A DNA stretch of 64,000 nt from Alteromonas sp. a30 (GCF_026788005.1 NZ_JABEPE010000007.1:62001-126000); one strand, 5' to 3'; numbered from the stretch's first letter, positions 18,625-28,086 are shown. Program-made: numbers and translations. The notes: generated by a model from the letters alone, not told the origin.

Positions 18625-19581
18625 TTAAATTTGAAAATCACTGTTGTAATTATGGAAACAATTACAAGTGAGTGCGAAAACATCTTTATGCTCGGATAAA
18701 TAATCCAACATGGCTTGGAGTTTTTTTGGACGATTAATGCCGCCGCGATACACCGCAAATATTGGGTTTTCGGATAAATGCCAATCGGGAAGGATGCGAA
18801 CTAAGTCGCCTTTTACCACATCCTCTTTAACAGCACTAATGGGCAGTTGAGCGATGCCGCAGCCCTGCAAAGTAACTTGCCTTAATGCCGGAATGTTGGA
18901 GCAAAAGAAATTGCCACTAACATCAATTAGTTTGGTGTTTTCGCCTGACACCAGCGCCCATTTAGTCGTTGTATGGTTGAACTCAAAGCGCAGGCAATTA
19001 TGAGCAGAAAGGTCTTCTGGTATTTGAGGCGCGCCATGCTGTTGAACGTAGGATTTGCTGGCTGCGAGCAAACGTGTGGAAGCACCAATTTGCCGGCTCA
19101 CTAAACGTTCGTCATGCACTTTTCCAACACGAATAGCTAAGTCGACCCCTCCTGCAAATAAGTCTTCAAAACTGTAAGACAAATTCAGCCGGATGCTGGT
19201 TTTAGGCCAGCGCTTTAAGAATCCCGGGATAATGAGTTCCGATAATACCGATCCCAAGGCGGGTGGCGCGCTAATGTAGAGCAAGCCTTGAACTTGTTCT
19301 TCCATGGTGCGTACATCCTCTTGCAACATGTGTAAACCATCAAGCATTTGGAGTGCGTGTTGATACACGATGCGGCCAGGTTCTGTGATGTAAACATTAC
19401 GGGTAGAGCGCTCTAATAGTTTGGTTTTGAAGTGTGCCTCTAGTTTGGTAATTTCCTTACTTACGGTGGATTTTGGTAAGCCCATAAGCTCAGCACATTG
19501 CGTTAAATTCAGCGTTTGACAGGAAGTCACGAAGATGGATAGCGAGCGAATACTTAATGTTTCTAGATCACGAACGTTCAT
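18625..19581 (-). CDS. LysR-family transcriptional regulator
   Basis: 318 residues from the ATG at 19579-19581; a TTG fifteen bases earlier is less likely. The N-terminal winged HTH (about 6-65) has CAELMGLPKSTVSKEITKLE and the typical linker. The rest is the two-lobed LysR substrate-binding domain, with HNCLRFEFNH and GCGIAQLPISAV. It is closest in style to the CrgA-like subgroup. Encoded just upstream of nemA on the same strand, it probably controls that gene in response to an electrophile; the ligand is unknown. Confidence 0.9.
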   Translation of the reverse strand: MNVRDLETLSIRSLSIFVTSCQTLNLTQCAELMGLPKSTVSKEITKLEAHFKTKLLERSTRNVYITEPGRIVYQHALQMLDGLHMLQEDVRTMEEQVQGLLYISAPPALGSVLSELIIPGFLKRWPKTSIRLNLSYSFEDLFAGGVDLAIRVGKVHDERLVSRQIGASTRLLAASKSYVQQHGAPQIPEDLSAHNCLRFEFNHTTTKWALVSGENTKLIDVSGNFFCSNIPALRQVTLQGCGIAQLPISAVKEDVVKGDLVRILPDWHLSENPIFAVYRGGINRPKKLQAMLDYLSEHKDVFALTCNCFHNYNSDFQI

Positions 19582-19741
19582 GTGATTTGTCGTCAATTGT
19601 TTTGTTATTATGAATTGTATGCATTACGCAACGGTGGGTCTATAGGTTATTTCTTCTTTGGGTCATTTTTTGAGGGCTTTATTTGCTTAATTGTTGTACT
19701 TTTTACCCATACGTTTTGGATTAACAGTACGAGAAGCTGGT

Positions 19742-20707
19742 ATGGATGGTCAAAATGGTAACGGCCCGTTAAAGCCTTTTGTTCATCAAGTTGATGGAGA
19801 GTCGGTTCGTAATAAAAAAGTAGTTAATGTTGACTCAAGTAAACTCACCAATGGTCATGGTAAGGAGTCTTATCGGGCATATAGCACGGTATTTGCGCCT
19901 GCTGCACCGGGAAGTAAATTCAAAGATATTCATCAGCAGCCAAGCGGGCGAGTGGTTGCCGCAGAAGGCCCAACTAAACAAACGTGGGTGAATTTTGGTG
20001 ATGCACGTCGCGCCCAACATTATGTGGCAACGTATTCAGGACAGATCATTAAATCAGACTTAAAACAAACTTATGGCATTGCTCAAGAAGCGGCTGCGGT
20101 TGCTAAGATGATGCAAGCGCGACGTGAGAAGCGAGGGGGCCAAGCGGATGGTTATTCCTCGGTAAAAACCACTGTTCGAGCGCACGAAGTTCAAAAAACT
20201 CGCGGGCAATACACACCTAAAGATTCAACCTTATTTAATACGGCAAGTGTGCAAACTCGCGGCGTTATTGCTGAGCAAAGAATGGGGTCGTGGGGTGATG
20301 CAGGGCCCGTTATTCGAGGGTTTGATGTAGACAAAAACACCACGAATGAGGTGTTAGGCGCGTCGGTTGTTGAGGAGGATAAGAAAAAGTTACGCTCGGA
20401 AATCATCAATGTTGATCAAACCAAAGCGGCGAATCAAATTGGTATTTCAGGGAGAGCTAAGCAGCACCTTTTCAAAGGTATTCAACCCAATTCATTAGGC
20501 AGTGTGGTGTTTGCGCCGCAAAATATGAGTCCCCGCTTTCAGGCAACGGCTGGTCAAGTATCGAGTCTGAGTCAATTTGAGCAGCAACATAAGTTACCTT
20601 CGACGGTATCGGTGGTAGCAAATTTAAGAGATACACATGAACCGAAGTTAAATCCTCGCGCAACCGAGGTTGTTCAAGTGAGAAGTAAACCCTCGAAAAA
20701 GCGTTAG
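19742..20707 (+). CDS. Uncharacterised protein with segments resembling polymorphic-toxin ADP-ribosyltransferase-like domains
   Basis: 321 residues from the ATG at 19742 (MDGQNGNGPLKPF); the frame opens earlier at 19691 without a convincing start. No signal peptide or membrane segment is present. WVNFGDARRAQHYVATYSG (about 98-116) and NVDQTKAANQIGISGRAKQ (about 239-257) resemble two blocks that I associate with C-terminal domains of RHS and similar bacterial toxins (INFGDPARAxEF and VDxTKAxDQFGLxG). Here they are separated by about 120 basic, Gln-rich residues. This is inference from memory of motifs. No immunity gene or secretion cue is evident next to it. It is divergent from the LysR gene. 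Confidence 0.55.
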   Translation: MDGQNGNGPLKPFVHQVDGESVRNKKVVNVDSSKLTNGHGKESYRAYSTVFAPAAPGSKFKDIHQQPSGRVVAAEGPTKQTWVNFGDARRAQHYVATYSGQIIKSDLKQTYGIAQEAAAVAKMMQARREKRGGQADGYSSVKTTVRAHEVQKTRGQYTPKDSTLFNTASVQTRGVIAEQRMGSWGDAGPVIRGFDVDKNTTNEVLGASVVEEDKKKLRSEIINVDQTKAANQIGISGRAKQHLFKGIQPNSLGSVVFAPQNMSPRFQATAGQVSSLSQFEQQHKLPSTVSVVANLRDTHEPKLNPRATEVVQVRSKPSKKR

Positions 20708-20720
20708 ATATCTGCTCCAC

Positions 20721-20807
20721 ATTGTCAGTTACCTATAGACTATCAAACGCCTATAAAGAAAAGCGCAACTCAAGGTAAACGCTAAACCTTTGTAGGTAAC
20801 TGACAAT
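20721..20807. repeat. Short inverted-repeat element, related ends
   Basis: ATTGTCAGTTACCT (20721-20734) and AGGTAACTGACAAT (20794-20807) are perfect 14-bp inverted arms around a 59-base A+T-rich core. The ends (TCAG-T-ACC-ATAGA) resemble those of the element at 3186-3298, but the core differs, so it may belong to the same wider family. It lies between two converging genes and could also end transcription. Confidence 0.6.
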
Positions 20808-20846
20808 TAAGCACAACTGTTTAGAAAAACGTGCCTGAATACACTA

Positions 20847-21611
20847 TTACTGCATTGCTTTTAACTGATTCGCAATTTCGATTAACGTGTTGCCAGTTAA
20901 ATCAGGCTTGTCAGCAAGTGGATAAGTGGCTTTCCCCGGACGTTGGATGAACGCTGTTTGCCATCCGGCCTTATCTGCTCCAGCAATATCCCACGCGTGT
21001 GCGGCAATTAACATTGCTTCTTCTGGTTTAATTTGCATTTGCTCCGTGGCCCAATGGTAAACGCGCAAATCGGGTTTAAATGTTTGCAGTTGTTGCACGG
21101 TTAGTGAGCCATCAAAGTACGTGGTTAAATCTGCATTTTTTAGTTGCGCGGCAATGCCTGCATCAGAGGAATTTGTTAGCGTGATCATTTTTACATCAAG
21201 CGTTTTAATGATCTTCAAACCTTCAATAACATCGTTGTGAGGTGCCAAATCTCTAAAGGGTGTTTTAACGGCTTTAGCTGCTTGTTCGTCGGTTAATGGA
21301 ATATTGTGTTGCTGCGCCACCATTTTGAGCGCTGCGACGCCAATTTCACCGAAATGGTGATAGTCACCGGTGACATTGCTTACTAAAGAGTAATGTAACA
21401 ACGTGCGAAACCATAAAGGCACCAAATCGCTTCTACCGCCCAGAGCGTTGGATATAGACTTCCCGACATTTCCTAAATTTAAGAGTGTTTCATTAACATC
21501 AAAAAAAATGACTTTGGGTAAGTTGGGTGAAGGTTTAGGAGCGGCTGAAAGCGTCCCCGATAGAGTGAGTAGAATGATTGAAAAAGCAATAATGAAGTGC
21601 TGTCGCTTCAC
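20847..21611 (-). CDS. Exported HAD-superfamily haloacid dehalogenase type II-like hydrolase
   Basis: 254 residues from a GTG start (21609-21611), chosen because GGGG is well placed upstream and the protein then begins with a signal peptide (MKRQHFIIAFSIILLTLSGTLSA). HAD motif I is FFDVNETLL with D38 as the nucleophile position. LTNSSDAG gives motif II, K in FKPDLRVYHW motif III, and AAHAWDIAGADKAG the acidic motif. This is the L-2-haloacid dehalogenase pattern. Most relatives are cytoplasmic, so a Sec signal is unusual. The substrate is unknown and there is no operon partner. Confidence 0.82.
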   Translation of the reverse strand: MKRQHFIIAFSIILLTLSGTLSAAPKPSPNLPKVIFFDVNETLLNLGNVGKSISNALGGRSDLVPLWFRTLLHYSLVSNVTGDYHHFGEIGVAALKMVAQQHNIPLTDEQAAKAVKTPFRDLAPHNDVIEGLKIIKTLDVKMITLTNSSDAGIAAQLKNADLTTYFDGSLTVQQLQTFKPDLRVYHWATEQMQIKPEEAMLIAAHAWDIAGADKAGWQTAFIQRPGKATYPLADKPDLTGNTLIEIANQLKAMQ

Positions 21612-21811
21612 GTATTTCCCCTTTGGTTTGGTTGATAATGATTACACGAAATAAAAATTTTGTTCGCATATTTTCACAAGTAACGTTGAAATGGAAAAAC
21701 ATTTCATCTAAAAAAGTGATCCGATAACAACGTTATAGTAATGGTAATGAGTAATTGCTTTAAGATACCGTTCGATATGAGCTTGAATTAAGGTTTAATT
21801 AGAAGTCGATA

Positions 21812-22450
21812 ATGAGTGAAAATAACAAACATAATGCACCAAGAGGACGAGGTCGGCCTTCAAAGTCAGGTCGTTCGCTGAGTGAAACAAAACAGGCGTT
21901 AATTCAAAGTGGATTAGCCTATTTTACCGAGTTTGGTTTTTCGTCTTCGGGCATTGAGCAGGTATTAAAGCAAGCAGGTGTCCCTAAAGGCTCTTTCTAT
22001 TACTATTTTGAAAGTAAAGAAGCCTTCGGCCTTGCGGTTATAGACAGTTACAACCGTTTTTTCGCTAACAAACTAGACACGCATTTGCTAAATGATAAGG
22101 TGTTACCTCTGCAACGATTAAATAATTTTGTGCAGGATGCAAAAGAAGGTATGTCTCGTTACAATTTTCAACGAGGCTGCTTAATTGGCAATTTAGAGCG
22201 AGAAATTACACTTTTATCAGAGAGTTATCATCAAGCGCTCAATAAGGTTTATGCGCAATGGCAGAAAAAAGTTGAACAATGCCTTGCGTTAGCTCTTGAA
22301 CAAAATTTAATTCGCGCTACGGTGAATTGTGAGTCTGTAGCAATATTTTTTTGGATTGGTTGGGAAGGGGCTGTAAGCAGAAGTAAGCTCGTCAAAAATA
22401 CCTCGCCAATGGATAACTTCATCGAGAATTTTTTCAGTTTAATCAGCTGA
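21812..22450 (+). CDS. acuR: TetR-family repressor, AcuR-like
   Basis: 212 residues. A basic N-terminal leader (PRGRGRPSKSGRS) precedes the TetR HTH (about 25-75: FSSSGIEQVLKQAGVPKGSFYYYFESKEAFG). A variable ligand-binding domain follows. It lies 68 bp upstream of acuI on the same strand, with the palindrome TAGAC-N5-GTCTA in the gap. AcuR proteins repress acuI genes and respond to acrylate. The ligand is inferred from the neighbour only. Confidence 0.75.
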   Translation: MSENNKHNAPRGRGRPSKSGRSLSETKQALIQSGLAYFTEFGFSSSGIEQVLKQAGVPKGSFYYYFESKEAFGLAVIDSYNRFFANKLDTHLLNDKVLPLQRLNNFVQDAKEGMSRYNFQRGCLIGNLEREITLLSESYHQALNKVYAQWQKKVEQCLALALEQNLIRATVNCESVAIFFWIGWEGAVSRSKLVKNTSPMDNFIENFFSLIS

Positions 22451-22468
22451 AAAAATTTTCTTATTTAA

Positions 22469-22483
22469 TAGACGATCAGTCTA
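22469..22483. promoter_or_regulatory. Probable TetR/AcuR operator upstream of acuI
   Basis: TAGACGATCAGTCTA has 5-bp inverted arms (22469-22473 and 22479-22483) and sits in the 68-bp acuR-acuI gap. It resembles NemR/AcuR-type boxes with TAGAC half-sites. The acuI ribosome site AAGGAG lies at 22505-22510. Confidence 0.6.
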
Positions 22484-22518
22484 AAATAATTAATCAATAA
22501 TTTTAAGGAGCGAAGAAG

Positions 22519-23502
22519 ATGTTTAAAGCATTGTTAATCGAGAAAGATGAGCAAGGGTATCGCACTCAACTCACGGAGCAATCGGAAGCGTTTCTCACAG
22601 AAGGGGATGTGTTGGTTGATGTGTCGTACAGCACCATTAACTACAAAGATGCGTTAGCCATAACGGGAAAGGCGCCAGTTATTCGACAATTTCCCATGGT
22701 ACCGGGCATCGATTTTGTTGGTACTGTAGCCAGTAGTGAGCACCTAGGTTTTAAGCCCGGAGATAAGGTTTTATTAAATGGATATGGCGTGGGAGAAACG
22801 CACTTTGGTGGTTTAGCGCAAAAGGCAAAAGTGAATGGAGATTGGTTGATCGCGTTGCCAGAATCTATATCTCCTAAACATGCAATGGCGATTGGCACCG
22901 CAGGTTACACGGCAATGCTGTGCGTTATTGCGCTAGAAAAGCAAGGACTTCGCCCTGAAAGTGGGGATGTTTTAGTGACCGGAGCTACAGGTGGAGTCGG
23001 GAGCTGGGCTGTAAAAATTCTCTCCGAGCTGGGGTATCGCGTATTAGCATCAACAGGTAGTCAGGACCAAGCAGATTACCTTACATCGTTAGGCGCAGCA
23101 GAAATTATTGATAGAGCTACGTTGTCCGAAGCGGGCAAACCTCTGATGAAAGAGCGCTGGGCAGGAGCAATTGATTCTGTCGGCAGTACCACGTTAGCAA
23201 ATGTGTGTGCGAGTACTCGTTATGGTGGCGCGGTTGCAGCTTGTGGGTTAGCGCAGGGAATGGATTTTCCAGCTACGGTTGCTCCTTTTATATTGAGAGG
23301 TGTGGCTTTGCTTGGTATTGACAGTGTGATGCGTCCTCTGATTGATAGAGTGGAAGCATGGGAACGCCTGAGTAATATGGATATGCATGGTTATATTGAC
23401 TCTATTGCTCAAGTCATCGGGTTAAGTGATTGTATATCGTCAGCAGAGTCGTTACTAAAAGGTAAAATAACGGGGCGTTTAGTGGTTGATGTGAATGCCT
23501 AA
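22519..23502 (+). CDS. acuI: Acrylyl-CoA reductase-like MDR oxidoreductase
   Basis: 327 residues, the length of AcuI/YhdH (324). This zinc-free medium-chain dehydrogenase/reductase has SYSTINYKDALAITG and PMVPGIDFVGTV in the catalytic domain and the NADPH-binding motif TGATGGVGSW at 154-163. AcuI reduces the toxic acryloyl-CoA to propionyl-CoA, for example during breakdown of dimethylsulfoniopropionate or acrylate. AAGGAG lies eight bases before the ATG. The AcuR-like gene and operator immediately upstream support the call. No DMSP lyase gene is in the window. Confidence 0.88.
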   Translation: MFKALLIEKDEQGYRTQLTEQSEAFLTEGDVLVDVSYSTINYKDALAITGKAPVIRQFPMVPGIDFVGTVASSEHLGFKPGDKVLLNGYGVGETHFGGLAQKAKVNGDWLIALPESISPKHAMAIGTAGYTAMLCVIALEKQGLRPESGDVLVTGATGGVGSWAVKILSELGYRVLASTGSQDQADYLTSLGAAEIIDRATLSEAGKPLMKERWAGAIDSVGSTTLANVCASTRYGGAVAACGLAQGMDFPATVAPFILRGVALLGIDSVMRPLIDRVEAWERLSNMDMHGYIDSIAQVIGLSDCISSAESLLKGKITGRLVVDVNA

Positions 23503-23839
23503 TCATATATAAGCACGTTTTATGAAACTCAAGACTCCGGGGAGATAATGCATCGACCCGTGCTTGAGTTTGTGACGCATACATTTGAAAATTCTCGGAA
23601 AAATAAATGCACATTTAACATTATTTGCTTATATGATGTTACCCTCGGCAAATATCAGCATATTTTTGGTAGCTTAGAAAGTTATCAAAAAAACGTCTAC
23701 CATAGTAACTGATACTTTTTATCGTTAAATGATATTGTCCAAAATTAAATATTGCCGTAGTTGCAGGATGGATCATTGCATCGGTGGGATGATGTTAGCG
23801 TTGTCAAAACTTGTTAAGCAATAGTGAGTAAACTTAGTA
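23503..23839. other. Intergenic region between acuI and the PAS chemoreceptor
   Basis: 337 bp without a recognised gene. It contains AAACTCAAG (23525-23533) and, about 30 bases on, the complementary CTTGAGTTT, a possible weak transcript-end hairpin for acuI. The rest is A+T-rich and should hold the chemoreceptor promoter, which I could not assign. Confidence 0.4.
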
Positions 23840-25603
23840 ATGTTATTTTTTCAGAAAAGAAAAGTTGCAGGATTCGATAGTAAGACCTCTGCTGCCATTA
23901 TCGAGGCATTAAATCACTCACAGGTCGTTATTGAATTTACCCCAGACGGTAAAGTAGAAAATGCCAATAATAATTTTTTGAATGCCATGGGTTATCAAAA
24001 ACATCAAGTTATTGGTCAAGAACATAAATTGTTTGTTGATGAAAAAGAGCGCAATTCTCAGGAATATCGGCAGTTTTGGCAAGATTTAGCAAAAGGCGAG
24101 TTTAAGCAGGGCGTGTTTAAGCGTATTAATAGCAAAGGCGAGCCTGTTTGGTTGAGGGCAACTTACAACCCGATTAAAAATGGGCATGGTAAGGTAGTAA
24201 AGGTCATTAAATTTGCCACCGATATCACTGAAGACAAAATTAAACAATTGGATTACGAAGGCAAAGTCGACGCTATTTCCAAATCACAAGCGGTAATTGA
24301 GTTTGAACCCAATGGTCAAATCATTACGGCGAACGATAACTTTTGTCGTACTTTGGGCTACACATTAGATGAAATTGTGGGCAAACATCATTCGATATTT
24401 GTCAGAGATGAAGATAAAAAAAGTCAGGACTATCAAGCATTCTGGCAGGCTCTACGTAACGGACAGTTTCAGGCTGCACGATATTTGCGAATTAGCAAAA
24501 ATGGGGACAGTATTTGGATTGAAGCAACATACAATCCAATTGTTTCGACCAATGGTGAAGTGATTAAAATTGTGAAATTTGCCACGGATATTACCGAAGA
24601 AGTTGAAAATGAGCAGCGTTTTTCTGAACTTTCTTTAGTGGCAAATGAAACCGATAATTCTGTCATCATTACCAATGCTGACGGATATGCTGAGTATGTT
24701 AACCCCGGTTTCACCAAGCTGACAGGTTTTCAGCCGGAAGACATCATTGGTCGGAAACCAGGAGACGTGCTTCAAGGCCCTCATACGGATAAAGCAACAG
24801 TGGAGCAGATCCGTAAAAATTTAAAAGCAAGAACGCCGTTTCACTTGGTTATCTTAAATTACACAAAATCGGGCGATCCACATTGGATTAGTTTAGCGAT
24901 TAACCCCGTTTTCGACGATAAAGGCCAGTTATCTAAATATGTTTCAATTCAAACCAATATTGATGAATCGAAAAAACAAGCGCTGGAAAATGACATTCGT
25001 TTAGAAGCAATTCGTCGTACAAATTTGGTGTTTGAATTTGAGGCTTCTGGAGAGCTTTCTTATGCGAACGACCTTGCCATTCAATCATTTAATACTGACT
25101 CCCTCGCAGGGGTAAATACAATAATACAAAACCTTCAAAGCCGGATTGAGAATGATGACTGGCAAGCATTGAAATCTGGGCGGGTTGTTATGACAAATAT
25201 GATTATTAGCGTGGATTCAGGAAAAGATATCAATTTGGCGCTGTCACTTTCCCCCGTATTTGATGTTGAAGGTAAGCTTGTGAAAGTGCTGGCTTATGGT
25301 TCAGATGTTTCCGAGCGTAACGGCGTTATTGTCCAGACCCACGGAGCTATGTCACAGGTATTAGACCGAATTGGCAATATTATTCAGACGATTAACGGTA
25401 TTTCTGATCAAACCAACTTACTTGCATTGAATGCTGCCATTGAGTCTGCACGCGCAGGTGAGGCTGGGCGTGGTTTTGCTGTTGTAGCAGATGAGGTTCG
25501 AAATTTAGCACTTTCCACAACTGAATCGGCAAAAGAAATTAGTTCATTGATTAACGAAACCAAAGAACATGTAGACCATCTTTCCGAGTTTATGAATAGC
25601 TAA
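23840..25603 (+). CDS. Soluble multi-PAS methyl-accepting chemotaxis-type protein
   Basis: 587 residues without membrane segments or HAMP domain. Two near-duplicate PAS-PAC units (about 20-135 and 140-255) each end in [11 protein letters not shown]- or [11 protein letters not shown]-like strings. A third PAS (about 265-385: [13 protein letters not shown]-like, [11 protein letters not shown]-like) and a degenerate fourth follow. The last 80 residues are a minimal MCP signalling hairpin: [20 protein letters not shown] (from about 521) and [15 protein letters not shown], which binds CheA/CheW. The order matches BdlA/Aer-like cytoplasmic sensors of redox or metabolic state. No che genes are nearby. 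Confidence 0.88.
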   Translation: MLFFQKRKVAGFDSKTSAAIIEALNHSQVVIEFTPDGKVENANNNFLNAMGYQKHQVIGQEHKLFVDEKERNSQEYRQFWQDLAKGEFKQGVFKRINSKGEPVWLRATYNPIKNGHGKVVKVIKFATDITEDKIKQLDYEGKVDAISKSQAVIEFEPNGQIITANDNFCRTLGYTLDEIVGKHHSIFVRDEDKKSQDYQAFWQALRNGQFQAARYLRISKNGDSIWIEATYNPIVSTNGEVIKIVKFATDITEEVENEQRFSELSLVANETDNSVIITNADGYAEYVNPGFTKLTGFQPEDIIGRKPGDVLQGPHTDKATVEQIRKNLKARTPFHLVILNYTKSGDPHWISLAINPVFDDKGQLSKYVSIQTNIDESKKQALENDIRLEAIRRTNLVFEFEASGELSYANDLAIQSFNTDSLAGVNTIIQNLQSRIENDDWQALKSGRVVMTNMIISVDSGKDINLALSLSPVFDVEGKLVKVLAYGSDVSERNGVIVQTHGAMSQVLDRIGNIIQTINGISDQTNLLALNAAIESARAGEAGRGFAVVADEVRNLALSTTESAKEISSLINETKEHVDHLSEFMNS

Positions 25604-25723
25604 CGAGGTTTGTTGTTCATAATATGGTTTTAATTTCGAATAGGCGTGCTGGTTTTTGCAACTTGCACGCGAATCTTGCTGGGCGATTTCATTCCTTTTC
25701 GCTATCATTCAGATAGTGATAAG

Positions 25724-25737
25724 TGCACGCACGTGCA
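25724..25737. promoter_or_regulatory. Palindrome upstream of mscS
   Basis: TGCACGCACGTGCA is a palindrome of two 6-bp arms around CA, located 33 bp before the mscS start codon. It could be an operator or part of the leader. Only symmetry and position support it. Confidence 0.3.
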
Positions 25738-25770
25738 TGTTTCATTTCTTATACTGACAAAAGGTTTTAT

Positions 25771-26637
25771 ATGGCATTTTCAAATCCATTTGGCGATCAA
25801 TGGCTCGATATTTTAGCGCAGTGGGGTGAAAGTATTCTTCCCGCTGTTATTACGTTGGTGGTTGGACTTTGGCTAGTCAAGCGATTAGTGCGTGTCATTG
25901 AAGGTTTACTTAAACGTAAACAGATGGATGAAGCCGCTATTAACTTCATCAATCAGGTGTTGTACGTCATATTTGTAGTCGTTGTATTCATCAGTGTTAT
26001 TGATCAACTCGGTGTTGATACTACCTCCTTGATTGCGGTGTTAGGTGCAACAGGTTTAGCCGTTGGCTTGGCGTTAAAGGGATCATTAGAGAATCTTGCG
26101 GCGGGCATTTTGTTGGTTTCTCAACGCCCCTTTAAAAAAGGAAACTTCATTGAAGGTGCAGGTGTTTCAGGCTTTGTTGATAAAATTACCATGCTCAATA
26201 CTCGCTTAAAAACGGTTGATAATAAAATCGTGGTGATCCCAAATGCATCATTGGTCAACGATAATTTAGTGAATTTTTCTGCAAATCCAACAAGACGCCT
26301 AGACCTGATAGTTGGCGTGAGTTACGACGATGATCTGAAAAAGGTCAAAACAGTATTGCAACAGCTAGTGGAAGAAGAAGAGCGGGTATTACCTGAACCT
26401 TCTTCTCTTGTTGCGGTATGTGAGCTTGCCGATAGCTCAGTTAATTTCACGGTAAGGATGTGGCTGAATTCCTCCGATTACTGGTCAGTGAAATTCGCAA
26501 TGTTAGAAAAGATTAAACTCAAACTAGACGAAGAAGATATTACCATTCCTTTTCCTCAGCGCGATGTGCATTTGTATCAGCATGGAGTGGCATCCTCAGA
26601 AGCGTTGCCATCTCCAAGGGATACCTCTGCAACCTAA
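25771..26637 (+). CDS. mscS: Small-conductance mechanosensitive channel MscS
   Basis: 288 residues from the ATG at 25771 (MAFSNPFGDQWLD), preceded by AAGG; the length matches E. coli MscS (286). An N-terminal periplasmic stretch and three membrane helices are visible. The pore helix is Gly/Ala-rich (GATGLAVGLALKGSLENLAAG), followed by the beta domain (VIPNASLVNDNLVNFS) and the C-terminal cytoplasmic cage. The channel opens under membrane tension to release solutes during osmotic downshock. The gene is monocistronic with a hairpin after the stop. Confidence 0.92.
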   Translation: MAFSNPFGDQWLDILAQWGESILPAVITLVVGLWLVKRLVRVIEGLLKRKQMDEAAINFINQVLYVIFVVVVFISVIDQLGVDTTSLIAVLGATGLAVGLALKGSLENLAAGILLVSQRPFKKGNFIEGAGVSGFVDKITMLNTRLKTVDNKIVVIPNASLVNDNLVNFSANPTRRLDLIVGVSYDDDLKKVKTVLQQLVEEEERVLPEPSSLVAVCELADSSVNFTVRMWLNSSDYWSVKFAMLEKIKLKLDEEDITIPFPQRDVHLYQHGVASSEALPSPRDTSAT

Positions 26638-26655
26638 TAAGTTAAATCTAATGTG

Positions 26656-26680
26656 GAGCAACATCGGTTGCTCTCTTCCT
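26656..26680. terminator. Hairpin between convergent mscS and NSS transporter genes
   Basis: GAGCAAC (26656-26662) and GTTGCTC (26667-26673) form a 7-bp stem with a 4-base loop, followed on the plus strand by a short T/C tract. The position, between two convergent genes, suits a terminator. Confidence 0.55.
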
Positions 26681-26715
26681 TGTCTGTATTTAAGGCTTGC
26701 TTTTTGGCAGTGCTG

Positions 26716-28086
26716 TTAATGCTGTAGCAAGCCAAACACCAATACCGCAACAATGGCGAATGGCGCAGGGTATTTCACCACAGATAGCCATGCCTTTGGT
26801 AATGGCTGTGTCCCGGTTTGTTTTCTCAGTAATACCCAACCCACAAATAACGCTATAAGCAAACAGTTGAAGGGCAAGAGTAAGGTTGAGGCGAATAAAT
26901 CCGTCACTGAAAACAAGTTCATATTTTCAAATAAGTGTAAAAATGCGAGTGGATGCCAATCTTTTAAGTGATTAAAAGACAAGGATTGCAAAATTCCAAC
27001 AAGCCAGATGGCAATGCTGATGAGCCAAGCTAGCTTCCCTCTGCTTAAGGCGAAACGCTCTTTGAAGTAAGCAACTAAAGGTTCGAGGAAGGCAATGGTG
27101 GTGGATAAGGCTGCGAAAACTAACAGCACGAAAAAGGTTAAGGCAAGCCATTGTCCGCCTGCAAATTCGGCGAACGCCGTGGGCAACGCAATGAAAATAA
27201 GACCGGCTCCGGCTTGAGGGTCGATATGATTAGCAAAAACAAATGGGAAAATAGCGAATCCGGCAAGTAGCGCTACGAGTGTGTCGGCGATGCAGATGAT
27301 CACGGCAAGTTTGATTAGCGAAAATGAGGAAGCGGTGTTGGCTTTTGGTTCTGGCAAATATGCGCCGTAAACCATCATAGAGCCGCCGCCAATCGCCACC
27401 GAGAAAAAAGCCTGACCCAGCGCCATCAACCATGTTTGAGCGGTGACTCTGGAAAAGTCTGGTTTAAGTAAAAAATCAACGCTGGCTGCAAAGTCACCAA
27501 CGAATGCCCCTAAAATAACCAGCAAAATCAGAATAAAAAACAGTCCCGGAACCAATAATTTTAAGGCTTTCTCTAAACCGCCTCGAATACCAAATGCAAC
27601 GATAGCCGCCGTGGCAAATATCAACAGCGATTGCCAGCCAATTAAACGCTCAGGAGAGGCAAGTAAGCCTTTAAAATGTGCGGGAGCATCTCGGACGATG
27701 GCCTCTTGTCCTTGATACAAATAACTGGCGATGTAGTCCATCGACCATGAAGCAATGACACTGTAAAAACTGAATACTAAGAAGCTAATGAGTAAGCAAT
27801 TAATGCCAATCAGTGTCCACACCGGATTCACGTTATATTGCTTGCAGAGTTGTCGCATTGAGCCAATGGGGCTGCGCTTACCTTGTTGACCGATGTAAAG
27901 TTCCGTTACAACCAAAGGCACACATAAACAAGCCACAAAAAATAAATAAATTAAGACAAACGCGCCACCACCATTTTCACCTGCCATGTAAGGAAAGCGC
28001 CAAATATTACCTAAACCGACGGCTGCACCTACCGCCGCATAAAGAAAAGCCCGCTTGCTGGACCATTGCACACTTGTATCTTGCAC
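26716..28086 (-). CDS. Sodium-dependent transporter, NSS/SNF family
   Basis: 456 residues from a GTG start (28084-28086); AAGG lies about ten bases upstream. It opens with the NSS hallmark AVGAAVGLGNIWRFPYMAGE (about 15-34), which lines the sodium and substrate sites in LeuT. About eleven hydrophobic segments follow, including GQAFFSVAIGGGSMMVYGAY (helix 6 region). The family imports amino acids or related amines with sodium. The substrate cannot be assigned. The gene stands alone. Confidence 0.9.
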   Translation of the reverse strand: MQDTSVQWSSKRAFLYAAVGAAVGLGNIWRFPYMAGENGGGAFVLIYLFFVACLCVPLVVTELYIGQQGKRSPIGSMRQLCKQYNVNPVWTLIGINCLLISFLVFSFYSVIASWSMDYIASYLYQGQEAIVRDAPAHFKGLLASPERLIGWQSLLIFATAAIVAFGIRGGLEKALKLLVPGLFFILILLVILGAFVGDFAASVDFLLKPDFSRVTAQTWLMALGQAFFSVAIGGGSMMVYGAYLPEPKANTASSFSLIKLAVIICIADTLVALLAGFAIFPFVFANHIDPQAGAGLIFIALPTAFAEFAGGQWLALTFFVLLVFAALSTTIAFLEPLVAYFKERFALSRGKLAWLISIAIWLVGILQSLSFNHLKDWHPLAFLHLFENMNLFSVTDLFASTLLLPFNCLLIALFVGWVLLRKQTGTQPLPKAWLSVVKYPAPFAIVAVLVFGLLQH

